A DNA stretch of 64,000 bases from assembly GCA_963832725.1 (NCBI GenBank), contig CAWHVG010000001.1, forward strand, positions 806,001 through 870,000, read 5' to 3'. Below the pieces are notes generated by a model. It did not search any database. It worked only from the letters and a program-made list of their open reading frames with translations, and had not been told where the DNA came from. A program made the position numbers and the translations under genes. Origin of the DNA: JAEZBP01 sp963832725. Its GTDB lineage: Bacteria; Myxococcota_A; Polyangia; Polyangiales; Sandaracinaceae. Shown one piece after another: positions 55,819-63,819 of this stretch; positions within the stretch are counted from its first letter, which is position 1, and every line of letters starts with the position of its first letter.

Positions 55819-56522
55819 GGCTGCCGGAGCTCACGGCGCTGGCACCGGCCACCCTGCTCCGTTCGCGACGGGCAGCCACGGGGCAAGCGTTCGTCGAGGT
55901 CATCCCGCCCGCCGAGTTCGGAAACGCGTACGAGCAGCCCGGTCAGTTCTGCAAGATCCGGGTGGCCGGCATGGAGGGCATCTTCGCGATGTTCTCCGCG
56001 CCCGGAGAGCCCGGCGCCCGCTTCCTGGTCCGCGTCGGCAACCCGGACGGCGGCGAGGCGGCCGACGCGCTGGCCGCGTCCGAGGACCGCACGCCGATCG
56101 AGATGACGCTGCCCGCGGGCGAAGGCTTCGAGCTCGAGCGCGCCGCAGGGCGCGACCTCTACTTCGTCGCCACCGGCACCGGGATCGCGCCCATCCGCGC
56201 CGCGCTCGAGTGGGTGCTGATGAGGCGCGAGCGCTACGGCATCCTCAGCCTCGACCACGGCGTGCGCACGGGCGATCACGTCGCCGTCGGGGAGGACATC
56301 GAGCGCTGGCGGCGAGCGGGCGTGGAGGTGCGGGTGCATTTCTCGAGCCCGACCGACGGCGGGGTTCGCGGGACGACCGTCCAAGACGCGCTGCGAGCGC
56401 GCCGGCCGGACCTGCGCAACGCGGCGGTGGTGGCGGTGGGCCAGCCCGCGATGCTCGAGAGCCTGCTGGAGGAGGTGGTGCTCCTCGGCGGCGACCCCGA
56501 GCTCTTCCTCAAGAACATCTGA
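55815..56522 (+). CDS. Ferredoxin-reductase-like flavoprotein
   Basis: The 235-residue protein has an FAD-binding barrel (FVEVIPPAEFGNAYEQPGQF then CKIRV) and an NAD(P)-binding domain starting YFVATGTGIAPIRAALEWVL, the FNR-family hallmark. VAVGQPAMLESLLEEVVLLG near the end matches the terminal helix region. There is no iron-sulfur cluster motif. The electron acceptor is unknown. The start is GTG 55815 overlapping surA (GTGA), so expression with two periplasmic chaperones is implied even though no signal peptide is present. Confidence 0.85.
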   Translation: MRLPELTALAPATLLRSRRAATGQAFVEVIPPAEFGNAYEQPGQFCKIRVAGMEGIFAMFSAPGEPGARFLVRVGNPDGGEAADALAASEDRTPIEMTLPAGEGFELERAAGRDLYFVATGTGIAPIRAALEWVLMRRERYGILSLDHGVRTGDHVAVGEDIERWRRAGVEVRVHFSSPTDGGVRGTTVQDALRARRPDLRNAAVVAVGQPAMLESLLEEVVLLGGDPELFLKNI

Positions 56523-56677
56523 GGCTCACGCGCAAACTCTGCCCTCTCGGGCGCGCAGAGGCTGCACAGCGGTACCCGACTCGCGGCGCCGAGCACGGAG
56601 CATTCGGCCGCCCGCGGCGTCGAGGGACGGGGGCACGACCTTTGCTGTCTCGGCGTCGTCATCACGGAGGCGTCGAG

Positions 56678-57901
56678 TTGTCACCTGCCTTCCGTCGGGC
56701 TCCGAGTCTCGTCGCCCCGACCCTTCTCGTCCTCTCTTCCTGTGCCTCCGGGCTCTGGGCCCCGATGGAGCCGGAGCGACCCACGGCACCGCCCGCCGCG
56801 CCCACGGTCGCCGGTGAGGACACGGGCTCCGACGACCTCGACGACGAGGAGGAGTGGGCCGGCTGGCGAGAGCCGGAGGAGGACGCCCCCGACGACGTCC
56901 TCGGCCTCCCCGGCGAGTACGAGCCGGTGGAGCGCGTGCTCTTCGGCTGGCACCCCGGCAACTGGGACTACGTCCGCTTCTTCGCGAGCGTGCTGCGAAC
57001 GGTCACCGCCGATGCCAAGGCGTTGATCGCCGTCGAGAGCACCGAAGAGCAGGTCCTGCTCATGGAGAGCCTGGCCGGATACGGCGTGGACCTGAGCCGG
57101 GTCGACTTCGTCATGCACATGCTCGACAGCATGTGGATCCGAGATTACGGGCCGATGCTCGTCCGCACCCAGGACGGCGGCTACCGGGTCATCGACCTGC
57201 CCTATCACGCGGACCGCGAGAACGACGACAGCTACCCGGCGTCCTTCGCCGCCCACGAGGGGCTGCCGGTGAGCCGGCCCGCGCTGGAGATGGAAGGCGG
57301 GCACATCCAATCGGACGGCGCGGGGCGCTGCGTCGTCACCGACGACGTGCTGGTGCGCAACGAGGTCTACGAGTACTCGGAGGCCGACGTGCGCCGCCTC
57401 CTGCGCCGCTACTTCGGCTGCCAGCAGGTGACCATCGTCCCCGCGCTCTTCGGCGAGGAGACCGGACACGTCGACGTCCTCGCCTACATCACCGGGCCCG
57501 CGCACATCATCGTGGGCGCCTACCGCCCGGAGGAGGATCTGGTGAACTCCCGGCGGCTCAACCGTGCCGCTCGCGCGCTCCGCGAGTCCGGGTTCACGGT
57601 GACGCGCATCCCGATGCCGTCCAACGATCACCGCCGCATCTTCCGCACCCACACCAACGTGCTGGTCACCAACCACAGCGTGCTGGTCCCCGTGTTTCGG
57701 CGTGACCGCCACCACCAGCACGAGGCCCTTCAGGCGTTCGCCCGGGCGTTCCCGGGCCGGCGGGTGGTGGGGATCGCGGCCGACGGGGTGATGAGCCTCG
57801 CGGGGGCCGTGCACTGCACTGCGATGGCCGTGCCCGCGCTGCGCGCGCCGACCCGGGTCGCCGTCCGGCGCGCGCGCCGCCGGCCCCACCGCCGGGGCTG
57901 A
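56678..57901 (+). CDS. Lipoprotein of the peptidyl-arginine/agmatine deiminase family
   Basis: The product has 407 residues. TTG 56678 has a strong GGAGG site 7 nt upstream and opens a lipoprotein signal (MSPAFRRAPSLVAPTLLVLS then SC). The mature enzyme has the PAD_porph blocks GEYEPVERVLFGWHPGNWDY, SMWIRDYGPMLV, MEGGHIQSDGAGRCVVTDD, TGHVDVLAYITG, FRTHTNVLVTNHSVLVPVF and the cysteine motif AGAVHCTAM. The Asp, His and Cys expected for guanidino-group hydrolysis are all present. Cytoplasmic agmatine deiminases lack signals; export suggests action on peptides or external arginine-like substrates, as in Porphyromonas PPAD. A basic tail ends the protein. Confidence 0.88.
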   Translation: MSPAFRRAPSLVAPTLLVLSSCASGLWAPMEPERPTAPPAAPTVAGEDTGSDDLDDEEEWAGWREPEEDAPDDVLGLPGEYEPVERVLFGWHPGNWDYVRFFASVLRTVTADAKALIAVESTEEQVLLMESLAGYGVDLSRVDFVMHMLDSMWIRDYGPMLVRTQDGGYRVIDLPYHADRENDDSYPASFAAHEGLPVSRPALEMEGGHIQSDGAGRCVVTDDVLVRNEVYEYSEADVRRLLRRYFGCQQVTIVPALFGEETGHVDVLAYITGPAHIIVGAYRPEEDLVNSRRLNRAARALRESGFTVTRIPMPSNDHRRIFRTHTNVLVTNHSVLVPVFRRDRHHQHEALQAFARAFPGRRVVGIAADGVMSLAGAVHCTAMAVPALRAPTRVAVRRARRRPHRRG

Positions 57902-57973
57902 CGGACCGCTTCGAGAGCAGCTCCTTCGAGAGCGGCTCCTTCGACATCGCTCCTTCGACGCCAACTCCGGCGC

Positions 57974-58705
57974 ATGACAGGGTCGGGCGTGCACACCTGG
58001 CAGCTCTTGGTGACCTGCGAGCACGCGAGCCCTGACGTGCCGGCGGGGATCGATCTCGGCCTCTCGCCCGAAGCGCTGCGCTCGCACATCTCCTACGACC
58101 GGGGCGCGAAGGTCATCGCCGAGCGGCTCGCGGAGCGCGCTGAGGCGCCCCTCCACCTCGGGGCGCAGAGCCGGCTGGTGGTCGACCTCAACCGCCGCGA
58201 GCGCAACCCGGCCGTCATCCTCGCCGAGACCTATGGCGTGCGAGTGCCGGGAAACGTCCGGCTCAGCGAGCCCGAACGGGCCGCGCGGATCGCGCGCTTC
58301 CACCGGCCCTACCGGAACGCAGCCCGCGAGGATGCGGCACGCCTGGCCGCGATCGGCGGCTGCCTTCACCTGTCCATCCACAGCTTCGACCCGACGCTCA
58401 ATCCCGCCGCCCGGGCGTTCGACGCGGGCGTCCTCTTCGATCCCTCGCGCGGGCCCGAGCGCCGCATCGCCGAGGCGCTGGCGAGCGGGCTGTCCACGCG
58501 CCAGCTCACCGTCCGCCTCAACGAGCCCTACGCCGGCACCCCCGAGGGGCTGACGAGCTGGCTCCGCGACCAGCTGCCGGCCCCGCGCTACGTCGGGATC
58601 GAGATCGAAGCGTGCCAGCGATGGATGGACGAGCCGGGCGCGCTGACGCGATTCGCCGACGCGCTGGACGACGTCGCGCGCGAAGCGTGCACCCGAGCTG
58701 GGTGA
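57974..58705 (+). CDS. N-formylglutamate amidohydrolase-family protein
   Basis: The 243-residue product shows the FGase signatures in order: LVTCEHASPDVPAGIDLGLS, SHISYDRGAKVIAERLAERA, QSRLVVDLNRRERN, HLSIHSFDPTLN, GVLFDPSRG and VGIEIEACQRW. In histidine catabolism this enzyme releases glutamate from N-formylglutamate, but no hut genes are nearby. Members of this family also appear beside ATP-grasp and GCS2 amidoligases, both of which lie about 1 kb downstream on the other strand. No signal peptide is present, so it is probably cytoplasmic. Short CTCCTTCGA repeats (57910-57962) precede it. Confidence 0.9.
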   Translation: MTGSGVHTWQLLVTCEHASPDVPAGIDLGLSPEALRSHISYDRGAKVIAERLAERAEAPLHLGAQSRLVVDLNRRERNPAVILAETYGVRVPGNVRLSEPERAARIARFHRPYRNAAREDAARLAAIGGCLHLSIHSFDPTLNPAARAFDAGVLFDPSRGPERRIAEALASGLSTRQLTVRLNEPYAGTPEGLTSWLRDQLPAPRYVGIEIEACQRWMDEPGALTRFADALDDVAREACTRAG

Positions 58706-58750
58706 TTTGCCGGCTCGAAAAGCGACGATTTCCGGACCGATGCAGAGCAG

Positions 58751-58768
58751 TGTCAACGGGAATTGACA
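58751..58768. promoter_or_regulatory. Perfect inverted repeat (operator-like) before the secreted protein gene
   Basis: TGTCAA-N6-TTGACA is a perfect 6-bp dyad at 58751-58768, about 40 nt upstream of ATG 58808. The right half is also a consensus -35 box, but no matching -10 at 16-18 nt was found. A regulator-binding role is inference. Confidence 0.4.
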
Positions 58769-58807
58769 TTTGGAGGGATCGCGCAATTTCGCGGTACCAT
58801 CCTCGCG

Positions 58808-59740
58808 ATGCGCAGCCGTGCTCTCCTCCAGACGTTTTGCCTTCTCCTCTCGCTGAGCCCGACGAGCGCGCTCGCGCAGTCACTCGGCGGTCGCCTCGGC
58901 ACGCCGGGAGGAGGTGCGAACACCACCCCCACGCCGCCCGCCCCGGATGGCGTTGACGACTCCGTCTTCTCGTTCCCGCCGAGCCCCGCTCCCGCGCCGA
59001 GCCCGCTGCCGAGCACCGCCTACCACGCGACGCCGGGCTCGGGCGCGGTGCCGGATCTGGTCCTGACCCACGACGGCGGGATGATCCGCGGCACCATCGT
59101 GCGCAGCCAGCCCGGGCAGAGCGTGGTCGTGCAGCTCCCGACCGGCGAGGTCGACGAGATCCCCTGGGGCGCGGTCCGCTACGCCGGCCCCGCAGCGCAG
59201 GCGCCGACGCTGCAACCCGGCGCCCCGACCACGGCGGTCAGCTCCGGCATCCGCGTGAGCAACCAGCAGGACGTGCACATCCGGTTCACGTCCGACCAGC
59301 GGCTCACGCTGCACAACGAGGGCGCCACGGCGACCGCGACCGCCAGCGCCCCGGGGAGCTGGGTCACCGTGCACTCCCAGGCATCCCGCTGGGACCGGGT
59401 CTGCACCGCGCCTTGCGATTTCTCGATCGCACCCGGGCAGTACCGCTTCGCCGCCTCGCTGAACGGCAGCGCACCGCTGGCGGGACCGGTGGTCGAGATC
59501 GCCGCCTCCGGCACCCTCTTCGGACACTACGTGGACCACAGCGGCCTGCGCGCAGGGGGCTGGGTCGTCTGGGCGCTCAGTCTCTTCGGCGGCCTCGCCG
59601 CGGGCACCGGCGTGTTCTTGGCAAACACGCGCGATATGGTCCCCGGGCTCATCGTGGCGGGCGTCGGTATCCTCATCTCGCTCTTGGTCGGGCTGCCGAT
59701 GATCAACGCCGGCGACGGCGTGGCCTTCCGCTTCGAGTGA
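58808..59740 (+). CDS. Secreted/membrane-anchored protein of unknown function
   Basis: The 310-residue product has a cleavable signal (MRSRALLQTFCLLLSLSPTS then ALAQ), a Pro-rich linker, and a small domain reading LVLTHDGGMIRGTIVRSQPG and VVVQLPTGEVDEIPWGAVRY. That pattern resembles short beta-barrel modules seen in other secreted proteins that respond to a surface signal. A second beta domain has a disulfide-like CTAPCDFSIAPGQYRF motif, and two membrane helices close the protein (WVVWALSLFGGLAAGTGVF and GLIVAGVGILISLLVGLPM). Similar layouts are common in myxobacteria. No function is assigned. Confidence 0.8.
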   Translation: MRSRALLQTFCLLLSLSPTSALAQSLGGRLGTPGGGANTTPTPPAPDGVDDSVFSFPPSPAPAPSPLPSTAYHATPGSGAVPDLVLTHDGGMIRGTIVRSQPGQSVVVQLPTGEVDEIPWGAVRYAGPAAQAPTLQPGAPTTAVSSGIRVSNQQDVHIRFTSDQRLTLHNEGATATATASAPGSWVTVHSQASRWDRVCTAPCDFSIAPGQYRFAASLNGSAPLAGPVVEIAASGTLFGHYVDHSGLRAGGWVVWALSLFGGLAAGTGVFLANTRDMVPGLIVAGVGILISLLVGLPMINAGDGVAFRFE

Positions 59741-59767
59741 GACGGGCCTCGGGGGCGCAGCTTTCGT

Positions 59768-62602
59768 TCAACGGCTCTTTCGGCGGCCGGCCCACACGCG
59801 GTTCTCGGCCAGGCAATCGGCGAGCTCGAGGTAGAGCGCCCTCGCCTCTTCGCGGAGCGCCTCCGGGTCGTCGGCGTGGGGCCGGAGGCGGGCGGCGATA
59901 CGCTCCGAGAGCGTGCCTCCCTCCGCGATCAGCGCGACCAGCTCGAGGTACGACTGCTCGCCACGCTTGAGCCGGCGCGCGGCGCGCCCGAGCAGATGCT
60001 CGATCAGCTCGGACACGGCCACGCGTCCGTCTTCGCCACGGCTCAGCGTGGTGAACGAGGGCGCCCACACCCGCGCTCGCGATCCGTCCCGCACGCACGT
60101 CGAGAAGTCCTCGACGAGCAAGCGGTGCTCCGGCAGCGGCAAGCGGCCGCGGATCAGGTCGGCGCTCAGATCGTGGAGCGCACCGCGCACGAACGCCGCG
60201 ATGGCCACGTCCATCTTCACGCACTCCTGCGAGTCGACGACGCGCACCTCCATCGAGCGCCGCGAGAACTTGAACACGGCGCCGCGCGCGTTGAGCCACT
60301 CGTGCCGGATGGTGCGGGCGTCCTCCAGCCGGTCGACGGCCGCGTACATCGGCTTGAGGATGTCGCGGCGATAGCCGGCCAGGCTCTCCACGTACTCGGG
60401 AACAATCTGCCCCTGCGTCTCGGGGAGGCGCGACTGGTGCTCGAGGATGAACGCCAACCGGTTGTCCGCCGCCGGTCGGAGCGCGCCGCCGTACATCGGC
60501 GAGCTGGCGGCGACGGAGGGGAGGTAGGGGATCAGCAGCGACGACGCGTTCATCATCGCCACCGCCTCGTGCTCGCGACCGAGCGGGAGGTTCACCTGGC
60601 AGCTCTGCACGTTCGCCCAGCCATGGGTCGCCGTGTCGAAGAGGCGAGAGTAGGTGTCGTAGACGCTCCGGCTCGATCGCGTCCAGCGCCGGGCCCAGCT
60701 CGGCTCGAGCCAGGGGTGCATCGACGTCGGCAAGGCCCGCGCGCCCATCCGCCGGAGCTGCGAAGCGAGCCGCGCCACGCCTTCGGCGAGCACCTGTTCC
60801 GTCTCGGCCAGGCTGCGCAGCGGCACCTGCGTCTTGAGCTCGATCAGGTGATCGAAGAACTCGTTGGAGAAGCCGACCACGCCCATCTCGACCTCGGAGG
60901 TGGGATGGCCGGCGAGCGAGGTCAAGAGCTCGGGGGCCAGGTGCTGCGGCTCGAGCTGCTCGTCGACGAGCGCATACTCGATCTCAATCCCGCAGACCTC
61001 GTAGGCGCGGTAGTCGCGCCGATCGAGGTCGCGAGGCAATCTCCCAATCGGCGCCCGGGCCGGATCCGGCGCATCGGAGGTGGGCGATCGGCGCGAGGGC
61101 ACACGCTCCTGCTCGATGCGCTTTCGGAACCACGCGGTGAGCTCTTCGTACACGCGATCCCCCTCGGCCTGGTCCTCGTAGTCGAGGTTCACGTCCGGGT
61201 TGTCGTTCACTTCGATCACCACCGGACCGCTCGGGAGCTCTTTCGCGTCGACGCCGTAGAGCCCGTCCCCGATCAGCCGCGCGGCCCGGCAGGCGACGCG
61301 CTTGACCGCCGCCGGCACCCGCTCGAGCGGGACGCCCTCGACCCGGCCGTCGCGCGCCGTCCCGCCCGAGGCCGAGCCGCGGATCTGCCAGTGTCCCGGC
61401 ACCATCCAGTAGCGGCACGCGTAGAGCGGCCGGCCGTCGAGCACGCCGAGGCGCCAGTCGAAGTCCGTCGGCGTCCAGGCCTGCGCGATCAGGAGCGGAG
61501 AGCCGCTGGCGAGCTCCGGCACCGTCGCGTCCCACGCCTCCTCGGACGGCACCTTGAACACCGCCGTCGAGAACGAGCCGTCGGGTACCTTGAGCACGAA
61601 AGGGCTGCCCAACGCCGCCACCACCTCCGCGTAGGTGCTCGACGCCACCACCACGGTCGTGGTCGGGGTCGGAATGCCGGCGCGCGCCAAGAGCTCCGCC
61701 AGATACACCTTGTTTCCGCAGCGGAGGATGGAGCGCGTGTCGTCGATGACCGGGATCCCGAGCGCCTCGGCGCGCTGCGCGAAGCGGAACGCGGGCAGGT
61801 CGGGGCCGGTCAGGCAGCGGATGAAGAGCGCGTCGTGCTCGGAGACTCGGTCCAGGTCGCCGAGGCCGATGCGGGCCACCCGGATGCCGAGGCGGCCGGC
61901 CACGCGCTCCAGCCGCTCGAGGGTGGCCTGATCCGAAGGCTTGAAGGGATCGGCCGGATCCCAGAGGACGGCGATGGAGCCGCGGCTCTCGGTCGGCTTC
62001 GGCGCGGCGCTCTCCCGGGCGAGCTTGCCCGCGCGCAGCGCCGTCACGAGCTGCTGGCGCTGCTCGGCGTCGAGCTTCTCGAGCGGCACCGCCTCCAGGT
62101 GGAAGAGGCGCCAGGTCCCGTCGAGCTTGGCGAAGCTCAGCCGGCAGGCGGGCACGGGGAAGCGCTGGTGGATCCGGCCGGCCAGCCGGGTGAGCTCGCG
62201 GCGGGTGCAACGACCGAAGACGCTGACCTCCTCGGCCACCTCGGGGCGTCCCAGCGAGGCCAAGCGCGTCAGGGTGCGTCGCCGGTCGATCCCACCGCCG
62301 TGAAAGGTCGGGACGCCCGCGTCCTCCAACAGGCGCAACGCCTCGGGCACGCTGGAGAGCGCCTCCAGGGTGTCGATGCTCGGCATGACCGGCTGCGCGC
62401 GGGCGTCGGCCAGGAGCGAGACGTAGTAGCCGGGCGAGAGATAGCGATCGCTCCGGCAGAGGTTCACGACGGTCAAACCCGGATCCTCGCGACCCTCGCC
62501 GCCGGCCAGATAGCTCGCCGCGTCGACGCCGCCGTCGGCGAAGAGGCTCTCGACCCGGTCCGCCACCACGACCACGCGCCGCTTGGCGCCGGCGCGCGTC
62601 AC
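59768..62602 (-). CDS. RimK-like N-domain / ATP-grasp / GCS2 fused amidoligase
   Basis: The 944-residue protein joins two peptide-bond-forming enzymes. Residues 1-190 match the RimK-like ATP-grasp N-terminal (RLAN) type (VVVVADRVESLF, NLCRSDRYLSPGYYVSLLAD). Residues 205-495 are an ATP-grasp domain with CLTGPDLPAFRFAQRAEALG, the Lys in FVLKVPDGSFSTAVFK, GVDAKELPSGPVVIEVNDNP (metal ligands E and N) and PDVNLDYED. Residues about 535-940 are a glutamate-cysteine ligase family 2 (GCS2) domain (CGIEIEYALVDE, VQSCQVNLPLG, SMEVRVVDSQEC). The order is opposite to GshAB/GshF. GTG 62602 overlaps the peptidase stop (GTGA). It probably makes a glutamyl or related peptide tag; the substrate is unknown. Confidence 0.9.
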   Translation of the reverse strand: MTRAGAKRRVVVVADRVESLFADGGVDAASYLAGGEGREDPGLTVVNLCRSDRYLSPGYYVSLLADARAQPVMPSIDTLEALSSVPEALRLLEDAGVPTFHGGGIDRRRTLTRLASLGRPEVAEEVSVFGRCTRRELTRLAGRIHQRFPVPACRLSFAKLDGTWRLFHLEAVPLEKLDAEQRQQLVTALRAGKLARESAAPKPTESRGSIAVLWDPADPFKPSDQATLERLERVAGRLGIRVARIGLGDLDRVSEHDALFIRCLTGPDLPAFRFAQRAEALGIPVIDDTRSILRCGNKVYLAELLARAGIPTPTTTVVVASSTYAEVVAALGSPFVLKVPDGSFSTAVFKVPSEEAWDATVPELASGSPLLIAQAWTPTDFDWRLGVLDGRPLYACRYWMVPGHWQIRGSASGGTARDGRVEGVPLERVPAAVKRVACRAARLIGDGLYGVDAKELPSGPVVIEVNDNPDVNLDYEDQAEGDRVYEELTAWFRKRIEQERVPSRRSPTSDAPDPARAPIGRLPRDLDRRDYRAYEVCGIEIEYALVDEQLEPQHLAPELLTSLAGHPTSEVEMGVVGFSNEFFDHLIELKTQVPLRSLAETEQVLAEGVARLASQLRRMGARALPTSMHPWLEPSWARRWTRSSRSVYDTYSRLFDTATHGWANVQSCQVNLPLGREHEAVAMMNASSLLIPYLPSVAASSPMYGGALRPAADNRLAFILEHQSRLPETQGQIVPEYVESLAGYRRDILKPMYAAVDRLEDARTIRHEWLNARGAVFKFSRRSMEVRVVDSQECVKMDVAIAAFVRGALHDLSADLIRGRLPLPEHRLLVEDFSTCVRDGSRARVWAPSFTTLSRGEDGRVAVSELIEHLLGRAARRLKRGEQSYLELVALIAEGGTLSERIAARLRPHADDPEALREEARALYLELADCLAENRVWAGRRKSR

Positions 62603-63334
62603 GACGACCTCGGCGCCACGACGAGGAGCACCCCGTCGTAGGTCAGGTCCCCGAGCAGGATGGCGTTGAGGAGACGCTGGGCGCCCACCTCGTAGGTGCC
62701 GGTCACGGTCATGGGCAGCCCTCGATAGGGATCGGAGACGACGAAGTGCCGTCCGTGTTGTCGGTAGCCGCTGACCACGAGGAAGTGCCCCTCCGGCTCC
62801 CCGCCGACGTCGTCCACCGCTCCGGTGGCGGGGTTCTCGCGGGCGGTCTGGTAGAGGTAGGTCGCGCTCAGCCCGACCACGACGGGGCGGCGCTCCTCGA
62901 GCAAGGAGACCAGCAGCTCGCGGCTCAGGTTGTCGAAGCGGACCTGGCCGCCGGCGCGTACGAAGTGGGCGTAGGCGTCGATGGTCTCGGCGAGCTTCGC
63001 TTCGTCCACCACCTCGGCCCGCGCGGCGAGTTTGTCGGCCAAGCGCGACGGGGTCAGCTCGCTCCAGGTCGGGTCGCAGACGCGGAGGTTGTAGCTGTAG
63101 ATGGTCGCGTCGTAGCCGAGCTCGAGCGCGGCCTGGCCGAGGAAGACGCCGAGGGTGCCGCCGTTGTCGTTGCGGGCGATCTCGGGAGGCGACCTCGTCG
63201 AACCCGCGCGCGTCGCCGAAGCCCTTGAGGACCTTGAACAGACACGTCGGCCCACAGCTGAAGTCGTCCGGTTGACGCAGCGCTGGGACGTCGAGGAGCA
63301 ACGCCTCGGGGGGCGTGGATGAAGGTGGAGGCAC
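62599..63334 (-). CDS. C39-like cysteine peptidase family protein (one-base frameshift)
   Basis: The product, about 244 residues after correction, is a papain-fold C39-like protein. The catalytic Cys lies in RQPDDFSCGPTCLFKVLKGF, the His in GHFLVVSGYRQHGRHFVVSD, and the Asp in SDPYRGLPMTVTG. It lacks the ABC transporter domains of true bacteriocin C39 exporters and has no clear signal peptide. An extra base in GCCTCCCGAGATC near 63184-63187 breaks the frame between the Cys and the rest (ARGFDEVAS...EIARNDNGGTLG). The start is GTG 63334, without a strong ribosome-binding site. The stop overlaps the amidoligase start, so the pair is co-translated; the peptidase may trim or transfer the amidoligase product. 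Confidence 0.85.
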
Positions 63335-63819
63335 GTGAGTTCAGGCGCTCAGCCGCCGTGATCGAAGAGGATCGTGGCGCGGCCCGATCCCGCGCGCAAG
63401 AGCCATCGCGTTCGATCGTACGCGCTGTTCCTTCGCCCGCTCGCGGCGTTCCCACGCCCGATCCCGGCCTCGACGCGAGCGAGCGCTGCCGAGGCTCGAT
63501 CCGAGGCATGGGATCACCCCTCGGAACGCTCCCGAGGCCCGATCCAAGGCCTCGAGACGAGGGTCCGCACGTGCAGAGGCTCGATCCGAGGCATGGGATT
63601 ACCCCTCGGAACGCTCCCGAGGCCCGATCCGAAGCCTCGGGACGAGGGTCCGCACGTGCAGAGGCTCGATCCGAGGCCTGGGATCACCCCTCCGGAACGC
63701 TTCGAGCGCCGATTCCGAAGCCTCGAGACGAGGGTCCGCACGTGCAGAGGCTCGATCCAAGGCCTTGGATTGCCCCTCCGGAACGCTTCGAGCGCCGCTC
63801 CGAAGGCCCGGGCCTCGGC
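63335..63819. repeat. Intergenic region with an 85-bp tandem repeat array
   Basis: Repeat units begin with gaggctcgatcc at 63491, 63576, 63661 and 63747, giving periods of 85, 85 and 86 bp; the fourth unit is truncated near 63819. Each unit contains an inverted CCTCGG/CCGAGG or related pair, and ends with gggtccgcacgtgca. Units diverge gradually (CATGGGAT versus CTTGGATT). No gene is seen in the roughly 155 nt between 63335 and the first unit. Confidence 0.85.

Noticed and set aside
57974..58705. N-formylglutamate amidohydrolase as evidence for histidine catabolism
   Set aside because: No hutH, hutU or hutI-like gene is present in the window; the amidoligase neighbourhood offers another context.
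63491..63819. A CRISPR array
   Set aside because: The 85-bp units are tandem and similar throughout, with no unique spacers and no cas genes nearby.
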